Part shown: positions 53,445 through 63,051 of the stretch, in pieces
How the letters are laid out: each line of letters starts with the position of its first letter
How positions within the stretch are numbered: the first letter of the stretch is position 1
Origin: Bacteroidales bacterium
GTDB lineage: Bacteria; Bacteroidota; Bacteroidia; Bacteroidales; ML635J-15
Direction of reading: 5' to 3'
Assembly (NCBI GenBank): GCA_017994175.1
Contig: JAGOLH010000007.1
Coordinates: 1 to 64,000, forward strand
Length of the DNA: 64,000 nt
Program-made: the position numbers and the translations under genes
Notes under the pieces: model-generated
Database searches by the model: none
Told to the model about the DNA's origin: nothing
Seen by the model: the letters and a program-made list of their open reading frames with translations, nothing else

Positions 53445-56400
53445 ATGAAAAAGTATTTCATCGTATTTTCCAGCATCTTACTTCTAGCAACTTTCAGCGC
53501 AAATGCTCAGATAATTTATGTAAAACATGATGCTACAGGCACCAATACTGGAAACAGCTGGGAGAATGCATTTACATCACTTCAATCGGCTCTTGGCATT
53601 GCTGTAAGTGGCGATCAGATTTGGGTTGCGCGTGGCACCTACAAACCGTCATATGATTATGGATTGGGTGGCGGCGCACGGTATTACCATTTCAGGATGA
53701 TTGACGGAGTTGCGATCTACGGCGGGTTTGCCGGAACCGAAACATTGGTTTCGCAGCGAACCGACTTCGGAGAGGGCGGCAATAACGAAACTATTCTCAG
53801 CGCAGACCTGAACGGTGACGATATTCTCGTAGGGGATGGAAACCTAATTAGTATTTCAAATAACAGTGAGAATTGCTATCATGTATTTATGCACCCTTCT
53901 GCAATGACACCTCTGCTCACCAATACAGCAATTCTCGATGGATTTACCATAACCGGAGGTAATGCCGATGGAACAGTTGCTCCTTATACTAGTGGGGGCG
54001 GAATTCTCTGCGATAAGAATTCCCCTACCCTTAACCAACTAATAATAAAATATAATTTTGCAAAAGGAGGAGGCGGTATAACCATTTCGGGGGACGAAAT
54101 AAATCCAGGTAATAACAACACGAAGCTTACGAATTCAGTAATAAAAAACAATCTTTCTTCAGGCTCGGGTGCAGGTGTAAATATGGCAAACTGCAGCGCA
54201 GATGCTGAGGTAATAAATTGTACTATCAGCGGAAACAAAACCACACTCAACCCGGGTAGTTTCAATCAAGGTGGAGCAGGGGTAAGAATCTATCACCGGG
54301 CAAAATTCATAAATTGCATTATTGAGAATAATTGGGCACCGGACTGTACAGCAGGCGGGGGCGGTGCTTTTATCGATTACGGCACCTTTTGGGGTTCACA
54401 GGGGATTTTCTTTATTAACTGCACCATTATCAACAATTACGCAAAAAACGGCGGAGGGACAAACTATGTTATTACTGGTGGAGAATTCCGCAACTGCATA
54501 CTTTGGGGAAATACCGACCAAAATGGCGTTTCAAACTATATCGGCAGTAGTTTTGCTTACTGCAATACTTACCCTCTCCCCTCAGGAACTGGAAATATTA
54601 GTATTTATCCTGACTTTGTTGATCCATTATCCAAGGACTTCAGAATTTGTGGCAATTCGATTTGTGTAAACTCAGGGAACAATGCCTATAACTCTCAACT
54701 CTCCGATATCAGGGGTCAGGTAAGAATTCAAAATACTACAATCGACATGGGAGCCTATGAATTTACGTCAGGAGTCGACCCGATAAGATACTATGTAAAA
54801 CATGACGCAAGCGGACTAAATAATGGAACAACTTGGGAAAATGCATTTACATCGTTGCAATCAGCACTTAATGTCGCAACCGCTATTAGCGAGATTTGGG
54901 TTGCCAAAGGAACTTATAAACCTTCGTATGATTATGGCATTGGAGGAGGGCTTCGATTTAATCATTTCCGAATGATTAACGGGGTTTCTATTTACGGCGG
55001 TTTTGCCGGAAATGAAATAAGTATTAATCAAAGAAGTGATTTTGGCGAAGGGGAAGTCAACGAAACTATTCTCAGTGCTGATATTAACGACGATGATGTG
55101 GTAGCTGGTAGTGGCAGCAATCTTTCCATTACAAACAACACCGAGAATTGTTATCATGTGTTCAGGCTATCATCAGATATTAGCCCTGTCTTGAGTCAAA
55201 CGGCAATTCTTGACGGGTTCACAATAACAGGTGGAAATGCAGACAGTGAAACATCTCCTGACACCCAAGGAGGTGGTGTAGTGATAGAATCACAATCGCC
55301 ACTACTCCGAAACCTGGTTATTAAATACAACTTTGCTAAAGGTGGCGGAGGTATTACGATGATGGGCCCGGAAGTGAACCCGGGATTAAATAACACAGTC
55401 ATACAAAATTCAGTGGTAAAGAATAATTTGTCATCGGGAGGCGGGGGGGGTGTCAATATGGTTAACTGTGGGGCCAATGCAGAAGTTGTCAACTGTATCA
55501 TTTCGGGTAATTTAACCACAATGAACCCCGGACCCTGGAATGTTGGTGGAGGTGGTATCCGAATTTATCACCGTGCTAAATTCACTAATTGTCTGATTAC
55601 CAATAACTGGGCTCCGTATTGTGTCGCCGGAGGGGGAGGTGTTTTTATCGATTACGGACATTTTTGGAGCACTCTTAGTGTAATTTTTACCGGATGTACG
55701 ATTGCTGACAATTATGCTTTAAATTACGGAGGCGTTAGCTACGTTGTAAATGGAGGGGAATTTCGCAACTGTATTCTTTGGGGAAATACCGACCAAAATG
55801 GACTATCGAACTATTATGGAAGTAATTACATTTATTGCAATACAACCCCACTACCTTCAGGAGCCGGAAATATTTCAACAGATCCCGGTTTTGTTGATTC
55901 TGGAAACAATGATTATAGGTTGGTTGATATTTCACCCTCGGTAAACACAGGTACCAATGGCTATAATGCACAGACGTATGATGTACGCGGACAAGCCAGA
56001 ATTCAAGGGGGAACAATTGATATGGGAGCATACGAATGGACAACAGGTATTGATCCTGTAGCAACAACACCTGAAATAACCTGCCCTGCAGATATTTACG
56101 TAAATAACGATGCCGGATTATGCACTGCTGTTGTGAATTACGATGCTGCTGTTGCTACCGGTACCCCTCCTCCTTCACTTATCTATTCCCATGCATCAGG
56201 CTCGGAATTCCCTGTTGGAACAACAACAGTCACAGTTACTGCTACCAACATTGTAGGAGTTAATCAATGTACATTCGAAATAATCGTAAGTGATGCTGAA
56301 ATTCCTACAATTACATGTCCTCCAAACCTCGCTATAAATACAGACACAGACCTTTGTACTGCCAGCGGTGTTGTACTTGGAATTTCAATCACAAGCGATA

Positions 56401-58010
56401 ACTGCGGGGTTCTATCCACCTTAAGCGATGCAGTTGAGCCATATGCAGTTGGAACACACATTATCACATGGACGGTTACCGATGCCAGCAACAATTCGGC
56501 TACCTGTCAGCAAACAGTTACCGTGACCGATGCTCAGGTTCCAACAATTGCTTGTCCATCAAATGTTTCGGTTAATACCGATGCAGACTTTTGTACAGCA
56601 AGTGGGGTTGATTTGGGAACACCTACAGCCGGCGATAACTGCAGCTTCACTGTGACCAACGACGGGGTTGAACCGTATGCAGTTGGAACACACATTATCA
56701 CATGGACAGTTATCGACGCCAGCAACAATTCGGCTACCTGTGAGCAAACCCTTACAGTTACCGACAATCAATTGCCGGTAATTAACTGCCCTGCCGATGT
56801 ATTGGTGAACACCGATACCGATTTATGTACCGCAAGCGGGGTGGATTTGGGTACACCTACAACTTCCGATAATTGCGACATACTTTCGGTTACCAACGAT
56901 GCGGTTGAACCATATAGCGTTGGAGTTCATACAATTACATGGACAGTAGAAGATGTGAATGGAAATACAGAAACCTGTGAGCAGACCCTTACGGTTGCCG
57001 ATGCCCAACTCCCGGTAATTACTTGTCCGGAAGCAGTGGAAGTTAACGCTGATGCCGATATGTGTACTGCCAGTGGAGTTGAAATTGGGGATGCTGTAAC
57101 CGGCGACAATTGCGGTGTACTCAGCGTTACAAACGATGCTGCCGAACCGTATGCTGTCGGCGTTAACATTGTTACCTGGACCGTGGAAGACGTCAACGGA
57201 AATACCAATACATGCCAGCAATCGGTTACGGTAATTGAAGAAGAGCTGCCTGAAATAACTTGCCCGGCAAATGTTTCGGTTAATACCGATGCCGACCTCT
57301 GTACTGCCGGCGGTATTGTTCTCGATGAGCCAATTACCAGCGATAACTGCGGAATTTATTCGGTTGTCAATGATGCTCCTGAAACTTTTGAAACCGGTGA
57401 AACTACCGTTATTTGGACGGTTACCGACAATAACGGGAACATCGCAACCTGCTCTCAGGTGGTTACTGTTACCGATAATCAGGCTCCCGCTATTGTTTGC
57501 CCGCCAAATGTTAGCGTTCCTTTTGACGAGGGCGAAAACACTGCCTCAAATGTCGATTTGGGTACTCCCGAAACAAGCGATAATTGCGGAATACAAACTG
57601 TAGAAAACGACGCCGTTGAACCTTATCCTGTCGGAATTACTACTGTAACATGGACCGTTACCGATGTTAACGGAAATACGGCAACCTGCACTCAGACTGT
57701 TACCGTTTACGACCCCATTTATGTTGTACAATTTACCGAAGACGGTAAAAACTATATCAGCAATTATCCGAACCCGTTTACAAACGCAACAACGATTGAA
57801 TTCGGAATCTTGCATAACTCGAAAGTCAGCATTACCATTGTTGATCTCAATGGAATAAAAATTGCAAGCTTATTCGATGGCGTTGTCTTTGAAAAAGGAG
57901 TGCATCACTTTAACTTCAACTCCAATTTCTACAACCTGTGTCCGGGTGAATATATAATTCAACTGCAAACCGGAAATAAAATGGTTACGAATAAAATGGC
58001 GGTTAAATAG
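53445..58010 (+). CDS. Large secreted repeat protein: two duplicated beta-helix-like modules, seven HYR domains, T9SS sorting domain
   Basis: The product has 1521 residues with a signal peptide (LLLATFSANAQ). Two tandem modules of about 430 residues each (about 20-445 and 447-865) both start IYVKHDA/YYVKHDA and NSWENAFTSLQSAL and contain choice-of-anchor Q-like parts (GAYEFTSG/GAYEWTTG). They are followed by seven HYR repeats of about 78 residues (each with ITCPxxVxVNTDxDLCTA and YAVGxHIITWTV). The C-terminus NYPNPFTNATTIEFG ... GEYIIQLQTGNKMV is a T9SS type A sorting domain. It is probably anchored at the cell surface, perhaps in adhesion. The repeats stay close at the DNA level too. Confidence 0.87.
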   Translation: MKKYFIVFSSILLLATFSANAQIIYVKHDATGTNTGNSWENAFTSLQSALGIAVSGDQIWVARGTYKPSYDYGLGGGARYYHFRMIDGVAIYGGFAGTETLVSQRTDFGEGGNNETILSADLNGDDILVGDGNLISISNNSENCYHVFMHPSAMTPLLTNTAILDGFTITGGNADGTVAPYTSGGGILCDKNSPTLNQLIIKYNFAKGGGGITISGDEINPGNNNTKLTNSVIKNNLSSGSGAGVNMANCSADAEVINCTISGNKTTLNPGSFNQGGAGVRIYHRAKFINCIIENNWAPDCTAGGGGAFIDYGTFWGSQGIFFINCTIINNYAKNGGGTNYVITGGEFRNCILWGNTDQNGVSNYIGSSFAYCNTYPLPSGTGNISIYPDFVDPLSKDFRICGNSICVNSGNNAYNSQLSDIRGQVRIQNTTIDMGAYEFTSGVDPIRYYVKHDASGLNNGTTWENAFTSLQSALNVATAISEIWVAKGTYKPSYDYGIGGGLRFNHFRMINGVSIYGGFAGNEISINQRSDFGEGEVNETILSADINDDDVVAGSGSNLSITNNTENCYHVFRLSSDISPVLSQTAILDGFTITGGNADSETSPDTQGGGVVIESQSPLLRNLVIKYNFAKGGGGITMMGPEVNPGLNNTVIQNSVVKNNLSSGGGGGVNMVNCGANAEVVNCIISGNLTTMNPGPWNVGGGGIRIYHRAKFTNCLITNNWAPYCVAGGGGVFIDYGHFWSTLSVIFTGCTIADNYALNYGGVSYVVNGGEFRNCILWGNTDQNGLSNYYGSNYIYCNTTPLPSGAGNISTDPGFVDSGNNDYRLVDISPSVNTGTNGYNAQTYDVRGQARIQGGTIDMGAYEWTTGIDPVATTPEITCPADIYVNNDAGLCTAVVNYDAAVATGTPPPSLIYSHASGSEFPVGTTTVTVTATNIVGVNQCTFEIIVSDAEIPTITCPPNLAINTDTDLCTASGVVLGISITSDNCGVLSTLSDAVEPYAVGTHIITWTVTDASNNSATCQQTVTVTDAQVPTIACPSNVSVNTDADFCTASGVDLGTPTAGDNCSFTVTNDGVEPYAVGTHIITWTVIDASNNSATCEQTLTVTDNQLPVINCPADVLVNTDTDLCTASGVDLGTPTTSDNCDILSVTNDAVEPYSVGVHTITWTVEDVNGNTETCEQTLTVADAQLPVITCPEAVEVNADADMCTASGVEIGDAVTGDNCGVLSVTNDAAEPYAVGVNIVTWTVEDVNGNTNTCQQSVTVIEEELPEITCPANVSVNTDADLCTAGGIVLDEPITSDNCGIYSVVNDAPETFETGETTVIWTVTDNNGNIATCSQVVTVTDNQAPAIVCPPNVSVPFDEGENTASNVDLGTPETSDNCGIQTVENDAVEPYPVGITTVTWTVTDVNGNTATCTQTVTVYDPIYVVQFTEDGKNYISNYPNPFTNATTIEFGILHNSKVSITIVDLNGIKIASLFDGVVFEKGVHHFNFNSNFYNLCPGEYIIQLQTGNKMVTNKMAVK

Positions 58011-58171
58011 TTTTTTCGACTGACAAAAATGCAATTCCTACTTCTGCCTATTAGGAATAAACCATTTGCCAAATTATTGAAAAACAAATAATACCTTTAC
58101 ATGTTGATATTAAAAAACATACGAGAGCATTAACTTCTTCAAATTAGGATTATTTTATACCGGGGGAATCT

Positions 58172-58651
58172 ATGAAGCATTTTATTATTTGTGTCTTATC
58201 ATCTTTGCTCTGCATAGCAAATTCGAAAGCACAGGACAATGAGTACAATTCTATTGGGAAAAATGGTATATTCACAGAAGTGTATATTTTAAGGCATGAC
58301 TTCAACTCTGGATTTATCTCGTTGAACTATGAACGTTTTCTGGGTCATAAAAAACGTATATCACTGCGTGGAGGCTTTTATCCTGATTTCAAAACACTGT
58401 ACACATTCCCGTTTACATGCACTTGGGTTACTCATCCTTTAAAAAAACACCATATAGAGTTTGGGTTAGGGTTTGTTTATCGGATTGAAATATACAACGA
58501 GAATGTCTATCATGACATACCAGCCCTAATGCTACCAATAATGTATCGGTATCAGCCTGCAAAAGGGTTTTATTTCAGAGGCGGAATCAATTTATTTTAT
58601 AGTTGGCCGGTGCTGCCTTCCCCTTCAATTAGTGCTGGTTACAGGTTTTAA
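58172..58651 (+). CDS. Small predicted outer-membrane protein, unknown function
   Basis: The product has 159 residues with a signal peptide (LSSLLCIANSKAQ). Alternating aromatic/polar strands (GFISLNYERFLGHKKRISLRGG; HIEFGLGFVYRIEIY; GFYFRGGINLFYSW) and a terminal aromatic residue (GYRF) suggest a small beta-barrel. I do not recognise a family. It has its own short leader with a G-rich stretch before the ATG and a terminator after it. Confidence 0.7.
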   Translation: MKHFIICVLSSLLCIANSKAQDNEYNSIGKNGIFTEVYILRHDFNSGFISLNYERFLGHKKRISLRGGFYPDFKTLYTFPFTCTWVTHPLKKHHIEFGLGFVYRIEIYNENVYHDIPALMLPIMYRYQPAKGFYFRGGINLFYSWPVLPSPSISAGYRF

Positions 58652-58670
58652 TACACACTTACATAAATCA

Positions 58671-58701
58671 AAAAAAAGCCGCAACATGAATTGCGGCTTT
58701 T
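58671..58701. terminator. Bidirectional intrinsic terminator
   Basis: AAAAGCCGCAA (58674-58684) pairs perfectly with TTGCGGCTTTT (58691-58701) around a 6-nt loop, with A- and T-runs on both sides. It serves the forward small outer-membrane gene and the reverse peptidase gene. Confidence 0.88.
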
Positions 58702-58723
58702 GATAATGCTATAATGACTTTTG

Positions 58724-61700
58724 TTATTTATTGATTTGCAATTTGTGAATTGATATTCCCGAAACCGTTTCAACTTTTAAAATGTAAATGCCTGCGACAT
58801 AGTCCTTTGTATCGAGAACAATGTTATCTGATTCATTCGAAGAGCAAAATGTACTTTGACCGAGACTATTGATAACCGTTAAGCCAATAATCGGTTCCGA
58901 AGCAATTACATTAACAAAATCAGATGCAGGGTTTGGGAAAACTATAGTAGCATTGGTTTTACTAATTGCGTTTGAATTATCTATTGTAATGCAGAAACTG
59001 TCTTCTGCACTGTCTTCAAAATCATCTCCTGCAAGATCGAAATATACTTCGCTGGTAACTGTGTTCGTAATGGTAACATGACCGGGAGGTATTCCAAACC
59101 AAGAAGATCCACTCATACCATCACCATATGAATCTAATATGGTAAAGGTGTAACAACCTTCGCCTAAGCACCAGTCGTAGTTAAAAGTGGCTACACTATT
59201 TGTATATGGTCCAGCAGAATATAGCACTGCCTGACTTTCGTTATCAGAAAGTTCCCATGTTGTTTCGGTTCCATAATTATCGGTAAGCAATGTAAGATGA
59301 ACAATCTGGCCGGGGGAATTAATCCTGAAATCTTTTTCGGCGTAATTATCGGCATCGTTCATGTCGCTACCACCATTGGGTTCCGAAATGGTAAACTCTA
59401 TAGTATGATTTCCCGAAGCAAAGCTTGCCTCCGGAAACTGAATATTGGTTGTTTGGTTTTGTGCAACATTGCCTGTCCATACAAATTCATAATTTATTAA
59501 GCCAACAGTATAAGCACAGGTTAAACTCGTAAGCGGAGTAGGGTCAAGATTCTTAATCGTAATTTCGGGTACGAAAGAGTTTTCGTTGCAGTAAATTTCT
59601 ATTGGTGATTCAACCGTCAACAAACTTACATTACCTGAATAAACCAGAAAATTCTTCGTCATCTGGTCGTTAGAAGGGTATTGATCGGTATTGCCATTGG
59701 GCATACTCACCGATGCTGTAATTGTGTGCTGTCCTTCGGCAAGAGTGATTTCATCGAACAAAACTGTTGTAACACCTAGGAAATCAAGATCTCCTGTCCA
59801 AGCTGTCTGAACTGGACTTTCTTCATCAATCTGATAGCTTACAGTAACAGACGTTAAATTCAACTGACCCAAATTCATTATTTCGAATGTAGGTTGAAAA
59901 GTAGCATCGGCAATGTTCATGATATTTGTTGGTAAAACAATTGATTTGAGCATTGCATCATAATCATTGTCGTTTGGAATCACCTGCAGGGTTCCAATAT
60001 ATGGGGAACGGAATTGCTTTGTAGCAACTACATCAGGGTTGCAGACGGTACTAAAAGCTTCAAATTGCAACAGGGCTTCACCATTTTCATCAGCAAGTCG
60101 GGCATCAAGGAGAACTCCATCAAGGCTGATTGCTACATAAGCACCGGGTTCTGTGGAAACCAGCAATTGCGAAACACCAATCGGAACTGATGCAAAATAA
60201 TCGGCTTCAAGCTCGCTGGGTACTCCTGCATAGGGCATTAGAGAAGGGTCTCCCATCACGTGATATATTTCCCAATAGTATTCGTCTTCCGAGGAGCTGC
60301 TCTGCATTACTGACATATTACCCATATAGGTAATTTGAGCAGCATCAACGTAGGGGTCTTCGCCATTCTCATGAAACAGGTGATCGTAAGCTGCCTGGGT
60401 AGTACCGGAATAGGTTGGATTTGCGTTAATGGTTGCAGTAACACCTACGCTCCAGTAAAAGTCTTCGTTCCACAGAGTGCTGTTCGATCCTCCGATGTGC
60501 ACAACCGCGCCTTTATGCTGAGCCCTCAGCAATGCTTCCCCAAAACACTCCGATTCATCAAATTTGTTCGACAGACAGCAATTCCCAATACTGAAAAAAT
60601 ATTCGTTATCGTTCTGCAGGCTGGGAATATTCGAAGTTGTAAACGAAGGGTCACCCCATCCGTCGGAACCACAATGTGCTGTATAGTTAACAAATCCAAC
60701 GCCACTACTCAGATTTCCTAAAATAGCAGTTTCGGAGTTTGCAGACGCTGGGTACAGATATACATAAGGATCCATACCATGCGCACTGTTAAAATAGTAT
60801 TGATTAGCATAATTTATCTGGCCATTGGCGTGGGTAGGACCATAATTATTATCTGCGCCGGCAACGAGAACAACCTTATCAAGGAAAGCCGGATCGGGGA
60901 AAGTATACTCTTCAAACATAAGTGTCTTATCAATCTGGGGCTGAAGTTGAGTTACATTGGTTGCCGAAAAGCGCCCAATGTACATGTCGGGAACATAGTC
61001 GCTACCCCCATCAAATTCAACTGTATACATATCGCTGTAATGTTGGCCTGCATTAGTAGCCGGAATTTGTGCCAAATCACCTACAAGAAGCACATAAGTT
61101 GGAGCAGGGTCCTCGATTGTAGCTGCATCATACAAACCTTTGAGGTAATTGTGAATGCTGGTAACAGTGGTGCCAACAGAAGGGTTATTGGTATAGGCTT
61201 CAATAACAGTAAAACCCTTTTTGGTTTTCCATTCAATAAACGGTTGAAGTGCCTCTTCGAACATAGGGCTCGATACAATTACATATTTAATCGGGTATTG
61301 CGATAAAGCATCCTTGGTTGCAGGAGCTTTGTAATTCCATACGCCAGCATACAGATTTCCGAACGATGGGGAATAATATCTGGCCTTTGTTTCGTTATAA
61401 GCTGTCAAGTCAGCATTCTCGAAGCGTATTTCAACTACAATATCGTTTTTCACAATAAGCGTGTTCGACTGTGCGTCGTAGGTAAATGGGTTAATGCTAA
61501 GCCGGGCTAACTGAACGCCTCTCATTTTACTTAGCAACGTAACCGAAACTGTTTCAGGTGAATACGCAGATACTCCATTATATGTGTTTTCGTCTTTATA
61601 AAAAACCAATTGCGAGGGGTCCTGATTCTTGAAAACCGAAGGCTGACATGGCATCAATTGATATTGAAACCCGTATTCGTCAAGAGATATGACCTGTTCA

Positions 61701-62017
61701 TTGTAAGCAACAATATTGACAGCAATTTTGGCTCCGTAAGGAACTTCAATAATTCGGTTCAAATTTGGAAGCTCGGGCATCCCATAATCGGTGTTTGGAG
61801 TATATCCGGGTAGATAAATTCTTGAATATATTCCGTCTTTGGTTTTAACTTCCTGCAACGGAATAATGCTTATATCACTTTGAAAAACAAGCCGTGTATC
61901 GGTGTTTTCGGTTATAATTGCACCGGATGCGTTTGGTTTCAAATAAATGCCTTCCTGCGCAAACAGACCAGCCACCATTAAAAATAATACGCTAAAGATA
62001 AAAAGGGATTTTTTCAT
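58724..62017 (-). CDS. C25-family cysteine peptidase (gingipain-like) with T9SS sorting domain
   Basis: The product has 1097 residues. It has a signal peptide (ending GLFAQ), a propeptide region (about 25-240), a C25 catalytic domain (about 243-610) with the catalytic His in NYTAHCGSDGW (H448) and the Cys in SIGNCCLSN (C480/C481; C481 aligns best with gingipain), then Ig-like/CARDB-like domains (about 640-950), a short domain with SYGDGMSGSSW, and a T9SS type A sorting domain (VFPNPASDFVNV ... AGIYILKVETVSGISIHKLQ). Such peptidases are secreted and degrade proteins outside the cell. The specificity, Arg or Lys, cannot be told. Confidence 0.92.
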   Translation of the reverse strand: MKKSLFIFSVLFLMVAGLFAQEGIYLKPNASGAIITENTDTRLVFQSDISIIPLQEVKTKDGIYSRIYLPGYTPNTDYGMPELPNLNRIIEVPYGAKIAVNIVAYNEQVISLDEYGFQYQLMPCQPSVFKNQDPSQLVFYKDENTYNGVSAYSPETVSVTLLSKMRGVQLARLSINPFTYDAQSNTLIVKNDIVVEIRFENADLTAYNETKARYYSPSFGNLYAGVWNYKAPATKDALSQYPIKYVIVSSPMFEEALQPFIEWKTKKGFTVIEAYTNNPSVGTTVTSIHNYLKGLYDAATIEDPAPTYVLLVGDLAQIPATNAGQHYSDMYTVEFDGGSDYVPDMYIGRFSATNVTQLQPQIDKTLMFEEYTFPDPAFLDKVVLVAGADNNYGPTHANGQINYANQYYFNSAHGMDPYVYLYPASANSETAILGNLSSGVGFVNYTAHCGSDGWGDPSFTTSNIPSLQNDNEYFFSIGNCCLSNKFDESECFGEALLRAQHKGAVVHIGGSNSTLWNEDFYWSVGVTATINANPTYSGTTQAAYDHLFHENGEDPYVDAAQITYMGNMSVMQSSSSEDEYYWEIYHVMGDPSLMPYAGVPSELEADYFASVPIGVSQLLVSTEPGAYVAISLDGVLLDARLADENGEALLQFEAFSTVCNPDVVATKQFRSPYIGTLQVIPNDNDYDAMLKSIVLPTNIMNIADATFQPTFEIMNLGQLNLTSVTVSYQIDEESPVQTAWTGDLDFLGVTTVLFDEITLAEGQHTITASVSMPNGNTDQYPSNDQMTKNFLVYSGNVSLLTVESPIEIYCNENSFVPEITIKNLDPTPLTSLTCAYTVGLINYEFVWTGNVAQNQTTNIQFPEASFASGNHTIEFTISEPNGGSDMNDADNYAEKDFRINSPGQIVHLTLLTDNYGTETTWELSDNESQAVLYSAGPYTNSVATFNYDWCLGEGCYTFTILDSYGDGMSGSSWFGIPPGHVTITNTVTSEVYFDLAGDDFEDSAEDSFCITIDNSNAISKTNATIVFPNPASDFVNVIASEPIIGLTVINSLGQSTFCSSNESDNIVLDTKDYVAGIYILKVETVSGISIHKLQINK

Positions 62018-62056
62018 TATTATTCTGTTTTTAATTTTAATAAATCTTTATGGGTT

Positions 62057-62064
62057 CAAAGATA
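62057..62064 (-). promoter_or_regulatory. Candidate -7 box for the C25 peptidase gene
   Basis: The reverse strand reads TATCTTTG, matching TAnnTTTG, about 40 bp before the ATG at 62017. No -33 box is seen at the right distance. Confidence 0.4.
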
Positions 62065-62165
62065 ATACTTATATGAACATGGATTTAGATAATTTTCGAA
62101 GGAGGTTCTGAAAATTATTTTTGTTTTTTAACAAATGTTAACAATGTAGAAATATCAACCCAGTC

Positions 62166-62609
62166 TTAAATGAAAAGGTCGCGGAAAAACCCGCGTTTTT
62201 TATTGTCATTGTTCCTTTTCACATTGTTGTTTCTGTTGATATTCGGTGAATCGGGTAAAAGCCACTCTCGAATTTTTTCCCACCCCGGAAAACCACCCAC
62301 ATTCCTATCGTCGATATAAATATCAGCATTAATTTTCCGGCTCATATATTTATTAAATTCCTCGTTTGGCGAGCTTTGGTTAACAGCATAAAACATTATA
62401 CCATTGCTCAGACAATATTCGACTGCATCTTTCAGATATTCACCATCTCTGAAAGTCCATAGAATCAAACGATATCCGGCTTCCTGCATTTCACGTAGCA
62501 CCTCAAACGCAAGAGGCATTTCTTTTCCTATAGAAGGGTATTTGTGTTCAACAATTGTCCCGTCGAAATCAACAGCCACAATGTATCTTCTCTCAGCAAT
62601 ATCATTCAT
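62166..62609 (-). CDS. BT0820-type HAD-like hydrolase
   Basis: The product has 147 residues from ATG 62609; a TTG two codons upstream is also open. VAVDFDGTIVEH is the HAD nucleophile motif (DFDGT), followed by LILWTFRDG (motif II) and IYIDDRNVGGFPGW near 105 with an acidic DD. Proteins like BT0820 of Bacteroides are small HAD phosphatases of unknown substrate. The C-terminal tail is Asn/Lys/Arg-rich. It overlaps the lipocalin-like gene by 8 bp. Confidence 0.85.
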   Translation of the reverse strand: MNDIAERRYIVAVDFDGTIVEHKYPSIGKEMPLAFEVLREMQEAGYRLILWTFRDGEYLKDAVEYCLSNGIMFYAVNQSSPNEEFNKYMSRKINADIYIDDRNVGGFPGWEKIREWLLPDSPNINRNNNVKRNNDNKKRGFFRDLFI

Positions 62610-63051
62610 TATCAATCACTTTATGCATTACAACCTTTGAGTTGGAGCTTTCGCTCATAGGACTCATCACCAGATTGGTTTTTGTAAGTTCAAGTATTCT
62701 GCTTTTTTCTTCCGCTTCTTTTCCTATCATTTTAACAATAACCAATGTCCCGTCGTTACTTATGCTCCAGGTACCTTTCGTTGATTGTCCCTTAGCAACT
62801 CTTTCGTACGTATAGTCGTTCCGAAAATAAAAAACAGTACTGTCTTTCAGTTCCCGAAACTTCTGGTCGTATAATTCCTTATAATCGCCCAGATTAATGT
62901 TTTCTTTCAAATAGATGGTATCCATTTTCCAGGTGCCTACCATCAGTTTCTCGTTGTAAACACACAAATCGCTTTTTGCTTTATTTTGTGTGTATCCGAT
63001 CGAGGACGCAAAAATATATATTAATATTATTATGAACAAAGATTTTTTCAT
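62602..63051 (-). CDS. Lipocalin-like exported protein
   Basis: The product has 149 residues with a signal peptide (FIIILIYIFASSIGYTQ). Mature motifs MVGTWKMDTIYLKEN and KGTWSISNDGTLVIVK resemble the lipocalin-like/DUF4488-type beta-barrels common in Bacteroidota. The ligand is unknown. Its start overlaps the recF stop by 4 bp, so it is co-transcribed with recF. Confidence 0.75.
   Translation of the reverse strand: MKKSLFIIILIYIFASSIGYTQNKAKSDLCVYNEKLMVGTWKMDTIYLKENINLGDYKELYDQKFRELKDSTVFYFRNDYTYERVAKGQSTKGTWSISNDGTLVIVKMIGKEAEEKSRILELTKTNLVMSPMSESSNSKVVMHKVIDNE

Noticed and set aside
62177-62202. Hairpin CGCGG...CCGCG followed by a T-run on the forward strand
   Set aside because: It lies inside the C-terminal codons of the reverse-strand HAD gene and no forward gene ends before it.
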